Shown here: piece after piece, positions 1-9,443 of the stretch | How positions within the stretch are numbered: position 1 is the stretch's first letter | How the letters are laid out: each line of letters starts with the position of its first letter | Assembly (NCBI GenBank): GCA_965206025.1 | Contig: CBDBIU010000003.1 | Span: forward strand, 496,001-560,000 | Origin: G963668345 sp965206025 | GTDB lineage: Bacteria > Acidobacteriota > Terriglobia > Bryobacterales > UBA6623 | Reading direction: 5' to 3' | DNA: 64,000 bases | Notes under the pieces: model-generated | Databases searched by the model: none | The model's input: only the letters and a program-made list of their open reading frames with translations | What the model was told of the DNA's origin: nothing | Translations under genes and position numbers: made by a program

Positions 1-828
1 AATACCGAATCCATTGAGAAGGGGATGGCGCTCGACGAGAAAGCGGTCGAGTTGCTGGAGGAGCGCTGGTCTCTGCTTCGCCAAATCCGAGAAGGGGAGC
101 GTTCTCGGTCGGGCGGGTACGGCAGACAGATAGCCGGCTACAACGATTTTTACGACGCTGCCTACAAGTTGCTCTCCGACGATCGCTGGCCGGCCGCCTT
201 CGGAATCGCCGACGAGGAGCGCGAGCGATATGGCGACACGCTGGTCGGAGTCGCCTCGATTCTTGCACGCAACGTACTCGCGAGCGACGCCGGTACGCGC
301 TACATCCATGTCTGCCACCCGGGTTGGGATCACCACGTGAAGATATGGGACCGGGAGGCGGAGTCCAACCACTACAAGCTGTGCGCGGAGTTCGACCAGG
401 CTTTCTCGGCCCTGCTCGAGGATCTCGCGTCGACACCTTCGGGGAGCAACCCCCAAGACACTTTGCTCGACGAAACGCTGGTTGTCGCCATGAGCGAATT
501 CGGCCGTACTCCGGGCGCTCTGAACAATATGAATGGCCGCGATCACTACAACAAATGCTTTCCGGCGCTCTTCGCCGGCGCCGGGGTCAAGGGCGGCCGC
601 GTGCTGGGCCGCTCGGATCGCGCGGGCGAGAAATGCCTGGAGACCGGATGGCGGCGAAAAGAGCAGCCGCGCATCGAGAACGTCGCGGCGACCATGTTTT
701 CCGCCCTGGGGATCGATTGGAGCAAGGAGATTCGCAACGCGCCATCGGGCCGCCCCTACGTGTACGTAGACCCTCTGGGAGCGAACGGCCACATCCCCAC
801 CGATGAGATTGCGACCATTTACGGTTAG
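1..828 (+). CDS. DUF1501 family protein, 3' part (5' end outside window)
   Basis: The frame is open from the first base, so this is the C-terminal portion of a longer gene. The visible 275 or so residues match the end of DUF1501 proteins (a sulfatase/alkaline-phosphatase-like fold common in Acidobacteriota, Planctomycetota and Verrucomicrobiota). Signs are the stretch VVAMSEFGRTP, then NGRDHYNKC, a Gly-rich GAGVKGGRVLG turn, and the usual ending GHIPTDEIATIYG. DUF1501 proteins are usually secreted and often sit beside DUF1549/DUF1553 cytochrome-like genes; that partner would lie outside the window. The stop overlaps the start of the next gene by 26 bp, which suggests co-transcription. The biochemical function of the family is not established. 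Confidence 0.88.
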   Translation, partial: NTESIEKGMALDEKAVELLEERWSLLRQIREGERSRSGGYGRQIAGYNDFYDAAYKLLSDDRWPAAFGIADEERERYGDTLVGVASILARNVLASDAGTRYIHVCHPGWDHHVKIWDREAESNHYKLCAEFDQAFSALLEDLASTPSGSNPQDTLLDETLVVAMSEFGRTPGALNNMNGRDHYNKCFPALFAGAGVKGGRVLGRSDRAGEKCLETGWRRKEQPRIENVAATMFSALGIDWSKEIRNAPSGRPYVYVDPLGANGHIPTDEIATIYG

Positions 829-1576
829 TATTGTTTTCCCGCTTTCGGTTCTTGTCGCCCAGGCCGGCCAGCCGGGAATGGTATTTATCCCCGGGGGCGA
901 ATTTCTTCGAGGCCGCTCCCACGCGCTGCCCGACGACGGGCTGAAGTGGTTCCCGACTCTCCTCAAAGACGATCGCCCGGTCCGCGGGATCTTTGTCGAT
1001 CACTTCTACCTCGATCGGCGGGAGGTGACGAACCGGGACTTCGCGGCGTTCGTCGAGGCGACCGGCCGCGCCGCCCCTTACTACTGGCCTGGCGGGGAAT
1101 TGCCTGCTGACAAAGTTGACCACCCGGTGGTAAACGTTAATTGGGGGGATGCAGCGGCCTACTGCCGGTGGGCGGGCAAGAGACTGCCGACCGAAGCTGA
1201 ATGGGAGCGCGCTTGCCGCGGTCCCGCTGAAGGAGCCGTGTATCCTTGGGGCGACCGCGATCCCACGAAAGAAGACGTCCGCTTCGATGTCATTACCGGT
1301 CCCGGCCAAGTCTGTCGCTTCTCCGAAAGCTATTTCGGACTCTGTGACATCGCGGGGAACGTCTGGGAGTGGTGCGCCGACTGGTACGAAAAGGACTACT
1401 ACGAACGCGCGCCCGATAGAAACCCGCCAGGTCCCGAGAACGGCTTGTATCGAGTTCTCAGGGGCGGTTCCTGGGCGGATTTGCCGAAGTATCTCACCTG
1501 CGCCTATCGCAGTTTTGCGCGGCCCGCCGAGCGCAGTCCGAACGTCGGCTTTCGTTGCGCGAAGAGCTTTCGCTAG
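803..1576 (+). CDS. SUMF1/formylglycine-generating-enzyme-like secreted protein
   Basis: A 257-aa protein with a short hydrophobic N-terminus (residues about 6-21, ending AQAG), so probably exported. The rest is one FGE-sulfatase (SUMF1) domain: GMVFIPGGEF at the start, HPVVNVNWGDAAAYCRWAGKRLPTEAEWE in pieces in the middle, DIAGNVWEWCADWY, LRGGSW and NVGFRCAKSF at the end. True formylglycine-generating enzymes use a pair of closely spaced cysteines near the C-terminus. Here only one Cys (in YLTCAYRS) is present in that region, so it may be a non-catalytic SUMF1-fold protein, as many bacterial members are. The ATG lies inside the end of the DUF1501 frame, pointing to translational coupling. 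Confidence 0.85.
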   Translation: MRLRPFTVSIVFPLSVLVAQAGQPGMVFIPGGEFLRGRSHALPDDGLKWFPTLLKDDRPVRGIFVDHFYLDRREVTNRDFAAFVEATGRAAPYYWPGGELPADKVDHPVVNVNWGDAAAYCRWAGKRLPTEAEWERACRGPAEGAVYPWGDRDPTKEDVRFDVITGPGQVCRFSESYFGLCDIAGNVWEWCADWYEKDYYERAPDRNPPGPENGLYRVLRGGSWADLPKYLTCAYRSFARPAERSPNVGFRCAKSFR

Positions 1577-1835
1577 CCGAGCGGCACAGTGCCCTTCGGT
1601 GGCGACAAACCCTCGTGTTTGTGCGGGGTGGCAGTACAGACAAGCTTTGGCTTGTCGAGCCGCGATAGGGTGGGCGCGACTGATGGCGCCCCAAATGAGG
1701 AACGGAGGAGCTTGCTCCACCGCTGCCGTCACCTGCTGAGTCACCATGAACTTCGTCCACCTCGCGGCGTGAAAATATGCCCCGTAACGTAGTTCATGTT
1801 ACAGACAGGGCCTATTTTCAAAGCAGAAATGCAGG
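1577..1835. other. Convergent intergenic region with short hairpins
   Basis: The region lies between converging genes. It contains the hairpin GACAAGC-TTTG-GCTTGTC at 1639-1656 and a weaker GGAGC-TT-GCTCC stem near 1706-1717. Either could act in transcription termination; there is no T-run behind them. No gene recognised. Confidence 0.4.
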
Positions 1836-3080
1836 TTAGGCTGGGGGGATGGAAACTCCCGTCCGCGCTTGCCGCTCGACTTGGTGGATCGTGCTGTAGC
1901 CCAGCGCGACCAGAGTCAGAAACACTCCCAAGACTTCACTATCACCGAGCGCCAGGTCGAAACAGCCTGCCACCAAGACTCCCACGGTGGCGGCGATGAC
2001 GGCGTGAAGCACGAAGCGCTGGTCGCTTCGGCCCCAACGCAGCTTCTTCAGCGCTCGGAGGTGGTCTCGCAGCACCAAAGCCATCAGCCACAGAAGCATC
2101 AACAAGGCCGGCACGCCGCGCTCGGCGGCGTAGTGGACGTAGATGCTATGAAGATGGCCGTAGTAGCCGAGCGGAAGCTCATCGACGTCGTCGGGCAGGA
2201 ACTCGCCGAACCGCGGCCCGACCCGCTCCGGCCCTACCCCCAACCAAGGATGCGCTTGAATCATTTTCCAGCCCGTTCGCCACATGACCACGCGTTCCGG
2301 ATTTTGCGATGGACTCGCGATCGACTCCAGACGCTGGCGAGTCGCCGGGGGTCCAAAAAGCAAGGCGACGACAACAAGAGCCGGGCCGGCGAGCAGCAGC
2401 TTCGGCTTCCAACGCCAAACAAGATAAGAACCCGCCACGGCGAGCGCTAGCCAAACGCCGCGGGTGAAGCTCAGCACCAAGGAAACGCCGAACACGATCC
2501 CGCAACCGAACCAAATCGCGCGAGTGCGCCGCCCTCCTCCGGCTGAAAACATCAGGTAGCTGAGCAGCGCCAGGAACACGAGGAGGGTGACTTCGCTGAA
2601 CGTCACCCAGTGGCTAAAGAACCCGCTGATTCGATGTCCGACGTAGCTTTGATAGAAATCTTGTCCTCGGTCGTGGACGTCCAGCCACGTCTGGACGAAT
2701 TGCACGATGCTCCACGCGCCGGCGAACAGGGTGCAGGCGAACCACGCCTCCATCAACCGGCGCGCTTGGTCGATCTTGGGAAACAGCGAATAGACAACCA
2801 GCAGAATCGTAAAGACGAAAAACTTCTTGATCTGCGGCCAGCCCGAAGCCGGGTCGTCGGAAACGAGCATCGAGAGAACCGTCCAGCCGAGAAACCCGGC
2901 CAGGGGCCAGGCGAGGGGGGGCATTCGCAGCCGTGTCTTCGAGGCCCCCAGCAGGATCAGCGCGACGACCAGGCAAATGTGAGAAACCGCGATCGAGACG
3001 AGCAACGCCACGGAAGACACAAAGGCGAAAGCGAACGCATAGCGGCCGAGTTTGTCGGGGCGCTCGAGACTAGCCCGCAT
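1836..3080 (-). CDS. O-antigen ligase / Wzy polymerase family membrane protein
   Basis: A 414-aa polytopic membrane protein with about 10-11 hydrophobic helices. In the second half it has the Wzy_C (O-antigen ligase) pattern: a loop with PERVVMWRTGWKMIQAHPW, then LGVGPERVG, then LHSIYVHYAAERG. Members join or polymerise sugar repeat units at the periplasmic face of the inner membrane. No glycosyltransferase or flippase gene is adjacent, so the polymer is unknown. The start codon is odd: the ATG at 3080 lies inside the 20-bp terminal inverted repeat of a mobile-looking repeat (3071-3268), and the GGTGAG just upstream is also repeat sequence. No other Met precedes the first helix, so the repeat end appears to have become the translation start, or the original start has been lost. 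Confidence 0.82.
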   Translation of the reverse strand: MRASLERPDKLGRYAFAFAFVSSVALLVSIAVSHICLVVALILLGASKTRLRMPPLAWPLAGFLGWTVLSMLVSDDPASGWPQIKKFFVFTILLVVYSLFPKIDQARRLMEAWFACTLFAGAWSIVQFVQTWLDVHDRGQDFYQSYVGHRISGFFSHWVTFSEVTLLVFLALLSYLMFSAGGGRRTRAIWFGCGIVFGVSLVLSFTRGVWLALAVAGSYLVWRWKPKLLLAGPALVVVALLFGPPATRQRLESIASPSQNPERVVMWRTGWKMIQAHPWLGVGPERVGPRFGEFLPDDVDELPLGYYGHLHSIYVHYAAERGVPALLMLLWLMALVLRDHLRALKKLRWGRSDQRFVLHAVIAATVGVLVAGCFDLALGDSEVLGVFLTLVALGYSTIHQVERQARTGVSIPPA

Positions 3081-3268
3081 TTCTCACCACCTGACGGTCG
3101 AAGCACGCCATAGGCCCGCCATTACTGCGTTGCGCTTGCTCGCCGTGCTCAACGTAGGGTTCAAGTACGCTCGCATTATTCAAGAAATGCGGCGCCGAGC
3201 GTCGCGCGCCTTGTACCGACGGGCCTCTCACGCACTTCGCCTCGCCACGTGGTGAGAAAAGCGGGCTA
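3071..3268. repeat. Family-1 inverted-end repeat, copy A (198 bp)
   Basis: The ends TAGCCCGCATTTCTCACCAC and GTGGTGAGAAAAGCGGGCTA are inverted repeats with one mismatch. Flanking bases give C|TA at one side and TA|G at the other, compatible with a TA target duplication. The interior holds GCGTTGCGCTTGCTCGCC, then a CGTA/TACG-type palindrome (degenerate here), then ACGGGCCTCTCACGCACTTC. Copies A and D share an inner block (CGCATTATTCAAGAAATGCG) that copies B and C lack. Reading frames within it are not coding. Confidence 0.85.
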
Positions 3269-3740
3269 GGCGCAGCGACCGCGGCGGGCAGGGACATCGA
3301 AGTTACCCAGTATGCCAACTTCGGGGTTGGGGGCCAACCCGCGGCTCGGCGCGGCGCGAGATGGAGCGATTTGACGGCGCGGGGTTCGCGTTATAAGCTA
3401 TCTCTGACCCTGGCATTGTTCATGTAGGTCGCGGCGGATGGCTGCTGGCAATCGCACTTCTCCCTCGCCACTCTCCGAGACCCAGGCATCTTGCAGATCT
3501 GATGCCAGGCCTGTCGGCCCACTTGCCGAACGCCGCTCCATCGTTCCCAAGCCATGGTCGGCAAAGAAGATATCTCGCCTTTGGGCCGAAGACATATGGC
3601 CGTGCCCAGCGAGTCGCATCGAGTCAGAATGCCTCGCTTGTCCCGCCTCATCGGACATTCGCCGGCCGAGGCGGCTGTCCAGGCACTCAACGACCCTGGC
3701 GGGCGCTGTCGCCGGAACTTTCCGGTAAGGAGGCAATCTC
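3269..3740. other. Intergenic region, 472 bp, no gene recognised
   Basis: No reading frame here resembles a known protein. The last bases carry the strong ribosome-binding site TAAGGAGG (3726-3733) of the molybdoenzyme gene. A promoter for that gene is expected here but none stands out. Confidence 0.4.
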
Positions 3741-4940
3741 ATGAACCAGGACACCCACGGCGGTCGTACCCACCTAACCGACGAAACGGAAACTCCGACG
3801 CGCCGCGATCTGCTCCGCGGTAGTCTAGCCGCCGCCGGACTGTCGCTGGGACAGGCTCGCTGGCCGATGTTTGCCTTTCCGCCCCCGGGGGACGAGGAAA
3901 CCGTCATACCGTTTCTCGATCCGCAGCCAGTCAATCCCGACCGCGCCATGTTGCGCTGGGGCGAGCTGACGTCTTGGATCACCCCGCGTGAGCAGTTATT
4001 CGTCGTCAAGCATTACGGTGAGCCGGAGATCGATCCCGACGCGTGGCGACTCGAAATCAGCGGCTTGGTTCGCTCTCCGAAGGTTTTTGCCCTGGATGAG
4101 ATCAAGGCCCGTCCGCGAAGCGAGTACGCCGCCACCATCGAATGCGGCGGCAACGGCGTTTCCCCCGGTTTCATGGGGGCGATCGGCAACGTCCGATGGG
4201 CGGGAACTTCTCTAGCTGCTCTGTTGCAGGAAGCCGGCCTCGACCCGCGAGCGACCGAGGTGGTCTTCTATGGAGCGGACGAGGGAACCGAGACGATCCG
4301 CGGCAACGAATACACGCAGAACTTCGCCCGCAGCCTCTCGGTCACTGATGCCTACGATCCCAGGGTCATGCTGCTCTATGAGTTGGCCGGCCACCCGTTG
4401 ACGAAAAGCCATGGCGCACCGCTTCGCCTCGGCGTGCCGGGACATTTCGGCGTCGCCTGGGTCAAGTGGCTAACCCGAATCGAGGTCACCGATCACCGCT
4501 TTTCCGGACGTTTCATGGCCCGCGACTACGTCACCATCCGTGGGCAGGAGCAGGGAGATGAGACCGTCTGGCGAGAGACCACGGTGAGCCACATGAAGCT
4601 CAAGTCCATCGTGGCCAGAGTCGTTCGCCGATCGGACAGCAAACTGCGGGTCAGCGGGGCCGCCTGGAACGACGGTCGCACGCCGCTCAAAGCCGTCGAA
4701 GTCCGCATCGACGACGGCCCCTGGCAACGGGCGGTGCTCGGGGAGGGGCTGGAAAGCCCTTACTGCTGGACGTTCTGGCACTACGAGTGGCCGGACCCCG
4801 CGCTCGGCGATCACACGCTCGTCTCTCGAGTGATTGACGGCGATGGCAATATCCAACCGACCGTCGACGATCCTGAAATCAAGCTCAAGAAAACCTATTG
4901 GGAAGCCAATCAGCAGGTACCGCGCCGGGTTCGTATCTGA
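3741..4940 (+). CDS. Sulfite oxidase-like molybdopterin enzyme (TAT-exported)
   Basis: A 399-aa protein of the SorA/sulfite-oxidase family, a periplasmic Mo-cofactor enzyme that oxidises sulfite or a related substrate. It starts with a twin-arginine leader (TRRDLLRGSLAAAG, residues about 19-32). The oxidoreductase Mo-binding domain follows (about 60-260), with VKHYGEPEID and ECGGNG; Cys135 of the latter is the expected Mo ligand. A Mo-co dimerisation domain (about 285-395) follows, with VSGAAWNDGRTPLKAVEVRID in pieces. The motif usually read as PGWYG..SVKWLTRI is PGHFGVAWVKWLTRIEV here, a small variation in the active-site loop. The start is fixed by AGGAGG 8 bp upstream. No cytochrome c partner is visible. 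The next gene follows closely, and the substrate is uncertain. Confidence 0.88.
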   Translation: MNQDTHGGRTHLTDETETPTRRDLLRGSLAAAGLSLGQARWPMFAFPPPGDEETVIPFLDPQPVNPDRAMLRWGELTSWITPREQLFVVKHYGEPEIDPDAWRLEISGLVRSPKVFALDEIKARPRSEYAATIECGGNGVSPGFMGAIGNVRWAGTSLAALLQEAGLDPRATEVVFYGADEGTETIRGNEYTQNFARSLSVTDAYDPRVMLLYELAGHPLTKSHGAPLRLGVPGHFGVAWVKWLTRIEVTDHRFSGRFMARDYVTIRGQEQGDETVWRETTVSHMKLKSIVARVVRRSDSKLRVSGAAWNDGRTPLKAVEVRIDDGPWQRAVLGEGLESPYCWTFWHYEWPDPALGDHTLVSRVIDGDGNIQPTVDDPEIKLKKTYWEANQQVPRRVRI

Positions 4941-4990
4941 CCTGGCTCAGCCCCTTACCGGCTACGCTCGGCATTCGCTTGCCGCGTTTG

Positions 4991-7060
4991 ATGCTCTCCG
5001 CTTCTTTGCTCCTGATCGTCTTCACCCTAGGCTGCTCGAGCACAGGCCCTGCCGACACCGAAATCCTCTGGGACCGTTACGGCGTCCCGCACATCTTCGC
5101 GCGCAATGAAGAGGATCTCTTCTACGCCTTCGGGCAGGCGCAGGCCCGCGCTCACGGGAACCTGCTGCTGGGCCTCTACGGCGAGGCTCGAGCACGCGCC
5201 GCCGAGTACTGGGGAGAAGAACATTTGGAATCGGATCGCTGGTTGCGAACCATGGGCATCCCCGACCGCGCGGCGAACTGGTACCAGCGCCAGACCCCCG
5301 CGTTTCGAAGCTACCTCGATGCCTTTGCCCAAGGCGTCAACGACTACGCGACCGAGAACAAAGCCGAGATTGACCCCGATCGCCTGATCGTGTTGCCGGT
5401 TCAGGCCACCGACATCCTCGCCCACCTGCAGCGCATGATTCACTTCACCTTCGTTAGCAGGCAGCAGGCCGTTGCCGCCGCCGCGGAACACCGGGATTCC
5501 AGGGGATCGAATGCTTGGGCCATTGCTCCTTCCCGCTCGGCTTCGGGCCATGCGATGTTGTTGGCGAATCCGCACCTCCCTTGGGCGGGACGATTCCGGT
5601 TTTTTGAAGTGCATCTGCAAACGACGGGCGTCAACATTTACGGCGCCAACCTCGTCGGGGCGCCTGTTCTGGGAACCGCCTTCAACGAACACCTGGGTTG
5701 GACCCACACTGTGAATACACTCGACGGGCAAGACCTCTATGAGTTGCAGGTCGAAGCGGGCGGCTACCGCTGGAACGGGAGGACTCTTCCGTTTGATGAG
5801 CGTCAAGAAATCGTCAAGATCAAGCAGCCCGACGGCGGTTGGAAAGAAGAAAGTCTCATCGTGAAACGTTCGATTCACGGACCGATTGTAGACGAGAGCG
5901 AGGGCCGAGCGCTTGCCGTTCGCGTAGTCGGCCTCGACCAGCCCGGAGCGCTCGAGCAATGGTGGAACATGGGTCGCGCGCGCAACCTGGAGGAATTCGA
6001 AGACGCCCTGCGAGAGCTGCAAATCCCTATGTTCACCATCGTCTACGCCGACCGCGACGGCCACGTCATGCATCTGTTCAACGGCCGTGTCCCGGTCAGG
6101 CCGAGGGGCAACTGGGACTGGAGCCGGATCGTGCCCGGGGACAGCGATCAATCCCTGTGGGCCGATACTCACCCCTACCGGGATCTGCCTCGCGTTGTGG
6201 ACCCCCCGAGCGGCTGGTTGCAGAACGCGAACGATCCTCCCTGGACAACGACGTTTCCCCCCGTCCTCGACCCCGCGAATTTCCCTGCCTACATGGCTCC
6301 CCGCCGTATGAGCTTTCGCGCGCAGCGCTCGGCTCGCATGCTGGCCGAAGATGATCAGATCAGCTTCGAAGAGCTGGTCCGATACAAGCATTCCACCCGC
6401 ATGGAACTGGCTGACCGTATTTTGGACGACCTCGTTCCCGCGGCCAAAAGATATGGCAGCGGGATCGCTCGACGGGCCGCAGGGGTTCTCGAGGCGTGGG
6501 ACCGTCGAGCCGATGCCGCCAGCCGCGGGGCGGTGCTGTTCCAAGCTTTTGTCGGCGAAACGGACCAGAGGTTTCCCGGCGCGACTCTGTTCGCGACCCC
6601 TTGGAGCGAAGCGTCCCCCCGGACCACCCCCGACGGCCTATCGAACCCCGCCGCGGCCGTCGCGGCTTTGGAAGTCGCCGCGAGCGAAGTCAAAAGCGAC
6701 TACGGCTCGCTCGATGTGGCTTGGGGCGACGTGCATCGGCTGCGCATCGACGATGTCGATCTTCCTGCTAACGGCGGCCCGGGCAAGCTGGGCGTCTTTC
6801 GGGCGACGAGTTTCATCCCCGACGGCGACAAGCATTTCCGCGCGGCGGCCGGAGATTCTTTTGTCGCCCTGGTCGAATTCTCTCAGCCTGTTCGAGCCAT
6901 GGTGCTGCTGAGCTACGGGAATTCCTCTCAATCCGGTTCCCCTCATCGAAGCGACCAGATCGGACTCTACTCGCAGAAAAGGCTTCGTCGGGCGTGGCTC
7001 GCTCGCCACGAGATCGAGGAAAATCTCGCCCGCCGGGAGATCGTCCAAGGCCTGCCATAG
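4991..7060 (+). CDS. Penicillin acylase family lipoprotein (N-terminal nucleophile hydrolase)
   Basis: About 689 aa. From the ATG at 4991 the protein opens with a lipoprotein signal (MLSASLLLIVFTLGCSS, lipobox TLGC), so it is probably anchored in the outer membrane or periplasm. An upstream ATG at 4898 is in frame but would bury this signal. The family makes an inactive precursor that self-cleaves before a Ser: here DSRGSNAWAI puts the nucleophile at about Ser173. The alpha chain shows WDRYGVPHIFA and AQARAH, and the beta chain shows GAPVLGTAFNEHLGWTHTVN. Members cleave amides such as penicillins, acyl-homoserine lactones or cyclic lipopeptides; the substrate cannot be read from the sequence. 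It follows the molybdoenzyme gene by about 50 bp. Confidence 0.87.
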   Translation: MLSASLLLIVFTLGCSSTGPADTEILWDRYGVPHIFARNEEDLFYAFGQAQARAHGNLLLGLYGEARARAAEYWGEEHLESDRWLRTMGIPDRAANWYQRQTPAFRSYLDAFAQGVNDYATENKAEIDPDRLIVLPVQATDILAHLQRMIHFTFVSRQQAVAAAAEHRDSRGSNAWAIAPSRSASGHAMLLANPHLPWAGRFRFFEVHLQTTGVNIYGANLVGAPVLGTAFNEHLGWTHTVNTLDGQDLYELQVEAGGYRWNGRTLPFDERQEIVKIKQPDGGWKEESLIVKRSIHGPIVDESEGRALAVRVVGLDQPGALEQWWNMGRARNLEEFEDALRELQIPMFTIVYADRDGHVMHLFNGRVPVRPRGNWDWSRIVPGDSDQSLWADTHPYRDLPRVVDPPSGWLQNANDPPWTTTFPPVLDPANFPAYMAPRRMSFRAQRSARMLAEDDQISFEELVRYKHSTRMELADRILDDLVPAAKRYGSGIARRAAGVLEAWDRRADAASRGAVLFQAFVGETDQRFPGATLFATPWSEASPRTTPDGLSNPAAAVAALEVAASEVKSDYGSLDVAWGDVHRLRIDDVDLPANGGPGKLGVFRATSFIPDGDKHFRAAAGDSFVALVEFSQPVRAMVLLSYGNSSQSGSPHRSDQIGLYSQKRLRRAWLARHEIEENLARREIVQGLP

Positions 7061-7298
7061 CGTTTGCCGGCGCGAGCGGTCGATTGCATGCTCGGAGGCT
7101 GAACGAGGCCTTTGCCGCAAAGGCCGCGGATCTCAAAAGCTAGAACCGCGCCACGAGGCTGCGACTTTCGTGACCTGAGCGGCGCGCCGCGCGAAGTTGA
7201 GCGAATCCTGGGTTGTTTTTGGTAGGGACCAGCACTCTTGTCGGTCCTTCACCGCGAAGCGGCGACGCAGCAAAAGGCCGCTCAAAACCGAGGCCGCG

Positions 7299-9335
7299 CT
7301 ACGGGGCCGGCGTCCACCGCTGCATCAAATCGTCCCAGTGCCGGCGGGCGTTGCGCAGAATCGCCGGCAGGTCCTCGCCCAGCAGATAACCTTGCTCGAT
7401 CAGCTCCAGCGCAGCGTTGCTCACCAGGCCGAGGTGCTGCTCCCGGCTTTCATACCTTTCTTCGATCGACGGCCGAGGATCGCTAGTCCTTCCGCGCTCT
7501 GCTTTGGTTGGCGGGAAAGGGATGTAGGAACCGGCCATGCTGGAGACCTCGCCGCTTGGCCCCGAGTGGGCGTCGAACAGATTCCAGCCCGTGTAGGTGG
7601 CTAGAGGAGCCGCCAGCTCCGGCAGCTTGATGCCGGCCGTCTCGTTCCCGTCCGAGTCAACCGCCGGGACCAGGATCGGAAACGCGGACCCGATCTTGGG
7701 CGGTTGCCGGCTGACAATTCCCTTGTCGGCGAACCGGGGGCCATAGTCCGCGCGGTAGGCCCGATGGACGCGGCTCGAGAAGTTGACGCCCGGTATCTGG
7801 GGAAAGCCTAATTTCTCGGGGGGAACCAGCGACCCCTCGTCGAGGCGGGGATATCGGCTCGCGGGCGGCAGTTCGCCCTCGTCCACCCAGCGATCGAGAG
7901 CCTTCAGCAGAGCGCGGAGCGACCAGCGGAAGTCCAGCGGGTTGTCTCGCTGTTGGCCGATGGTGATTTCGGGAGGAAAGGCCGCCGGTCCGTGCTGGCT
8001 TCCGGCGAACAGGTAGATGCGGACATTCTCCATGAGGGGCGCATCGCGTTTCCCATCCGCCGTGGTGTGGATCAGAGACGCGGCCCGCCCCCAATATTCG
8101 TAGGAGGAATTGCTGTAGAAGACCTTGGGCATGAACTCCGGCTTCATATTGTGCGTCAGGATGCCGTCGGAAACACGGGTTTCAGGATCGATCTGTTCTA
8201 CGTCGGTGAAAGGGAAGATGTCGGTCGGGTAGAAGAAATTCATGTAGGGATGGGCGTCGCGGGAAGGCTGCGCAAAGCGATGATTGAAGCTGCCTCGCCC
8301 GGCGCCGGCGACGTGGGCGATGACACCATCGAAAACCCGGCGTCCGGCCTCATCACCGTTGAATCCGTGATAGAGGAACGTTCGCAAGAAGCGCCCGCAC
8401 TGGGAGACGCCAAAGCCCAGCGCGCGGTTAATCGCGCCTTCGGGAATCGAAAGCGCGTCGGATGATTCGTACTTTAGGAATGACGCCAAGTCGCGCACGG
8501 CGGCGGGCCCTAGACCCACCAGAGGCGGCCCTTCCGATACATAGACGGCCTCGTAGATCTTGCCCGGCTCAAATCCTCCTTGGAGATAGACTCGAGTTCT
8601 GTCGGCTATCGGCTTGCCGTCCCGCAAGCGGGCGAACTCCCACTGGGAGCGAGGGATGGTGTGACGCGGCGCCTCCACTCCCTCTCGCACCGTGAGCACG
8701 TTTTCTGGAGCCCCGGGGTCGGCCACCGGGTAGGCGATGTGCTGCCGGTCGGAGAGGAGGTGGTCATATTCACGCTGTTGCACCACGAAATCGCTGCGCA
8801 CGAGTCCGCGAATAGGAAGCTCCCCTTGGCGGGCTGTCGGCGGGTAGAGACGCATGAGGCCCTGCCGGCGCGGGGGGTCGAATTGCCAGCCGATCCAAGC
8901 CAACGTGTAGCCCTCGCGAAGCAGAAACCCGTCCCCGAAGTCGGCCTCATTTTGGGGGTCGCTGCTTCCGGGAGCCAAGTTGAAATGCCGTAGCGACAAC
9001 TTGCGGCCGCGGTTGGGGATGCCCAGCAGCAGGGCCCCGTTGCCGCGGGCGATTTCCCGCGGCTTGAGCAGATAGAAGTCGGCTGAAAATTCCACCTGGC
9101 CCGCGGGGTTCGTGGGGGCGTATTCCATGTCGGTGACGATGCGGTTGGCCGAGTTGGAGGGGTCAACGGAGAAAAAGATCTTCCCTGCCAGTTTCTCGTA
9201 CGCTCCGGCGAGCCCGAAGGCTCGGCCCTTCAAAACCGGTTCACGGTCGTGGACTTCGACGCGCACGACGCGAGCGGAGAGGGGTGATACCAGCAGGCAG
9301 GTCAGCAGGAGCCATCCGGCCAGGGCGAGCGGCAT
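7299..9335 (-). CDS. Secreted alpha/beta hydrolase domain protein (Abhydrolase_10-like)
   Basis: A 678-aa protein with a cleavable signal peptide (residues 1-21, ending SARVV). It matches the large secreted alpha/beta-hydrolase group that opens with VRVEVHDREPVLKGRAFG and GAYEKLAGKIFFSVDP (in pieces). The probable nucleophile elbow is GVSQCGRFLRT (about residue 330), and a late HSGPSGEVSSMAGSY region and a GSQHGP loop are typical of the group. These proteins are presumed esterases or amidases of the periplasm with no settled substrate. The gene stands alone: the penicillin-acylase gene converges on it and a transporter operon lies upstream in the same direction. Confidence 0.75.
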   Translation of the reverse strand: MPLALAGWLLLTCLLVSPLSARVVRVEVHDREPVLKGRAFGLAGAYEKLAGKIFFSVDPSNSANRIVTDMEYAPTNPAGQVEFSADFYLLKPREIARGNGALLLGIPNRGRKLSLRHFNLAPGSSDPQNEADFGDGFLLREGYTLAWIGWQFDPPRRQGLMRLYPPTARQGELPIRGLVRSDFVVQQREYDHLLSDRQHIAYPVADPGAPENVLTVREGVEAPRHTIPRSQWEFARLRDGKPIADRTRVYLQGGFEPGKIYEAVYVSEGPPLVGLGPAAVRDLASFLKYESSDALSIPEGAINRALGFGVSQCGRFLRTFLYHGFNGDEAGRRVFDGVIAHVAGAGRGSFNHRFAQPSRDAHPYMNFFYPTDIFPFTDVEQIDPETRVSDGILTHNMKPEFMPKVFYSNSSYEYWGRAASLIHTTADGKRDAPLMENVRIYLFAGSQHGPAAFPPEITIGQQRDNPLDFRWSLRALLKALDRWVDEGELPPASRYPRLDEGSLVPPEKLGFPQIPGVNFSSRVHRAYRADYGPRFADKGIVSRQPPKIGSAFPILVPAVDSDGNETAGIKLPELAAPLATYTGWNLFDAHSGPSGEVSSMAGSYIPFPPTKAERGRTSDPRPSIEERYESREQHLGLVSNAALELIEQGYLLGEDLPAILRNARRHWDDLMQRWTPAP

Positions 9336-9443
9336 GCATCCATTAAAACAAAATCGAGAGCCTCCCCTGTGGCGGCTTTGACGGTTGGCCGCGGCCCCGG
9401 CGGGCGGCTCGGCGCTGTCGGGTTCGCCTCCGTCGTTGCCGTG

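Noticed and set aside
1494..1760. Possible small minus-strand gene between the SUMF1-like and ligase genes
   Set aside because: Overlaps the SUMF1-like gene; no ribosome-binding site or motif; composition matches shadow frames.
3070..3318. Small reading frames inside family-1 repeats that look conserved between copies
   Set aside because: Conservation is that of the repeat DNA. Frames differ in ends and are interrupted or extended randomly in other copies.
4898..4990. Upstream ATG of the penicillin-acylase-family gene
   Set aside because: It would add 31 residues before a clear lipoprotein signal; the ATG at 4991 starts the signal directly.
5027..6544. Long minus-strand open frame (505 codons) opposite the penicillin-acylase gene
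   Set aside because: It is a shadow of a well-supported plus-strand gene in GC-rich DNA. Its translation has no recognisable motif.
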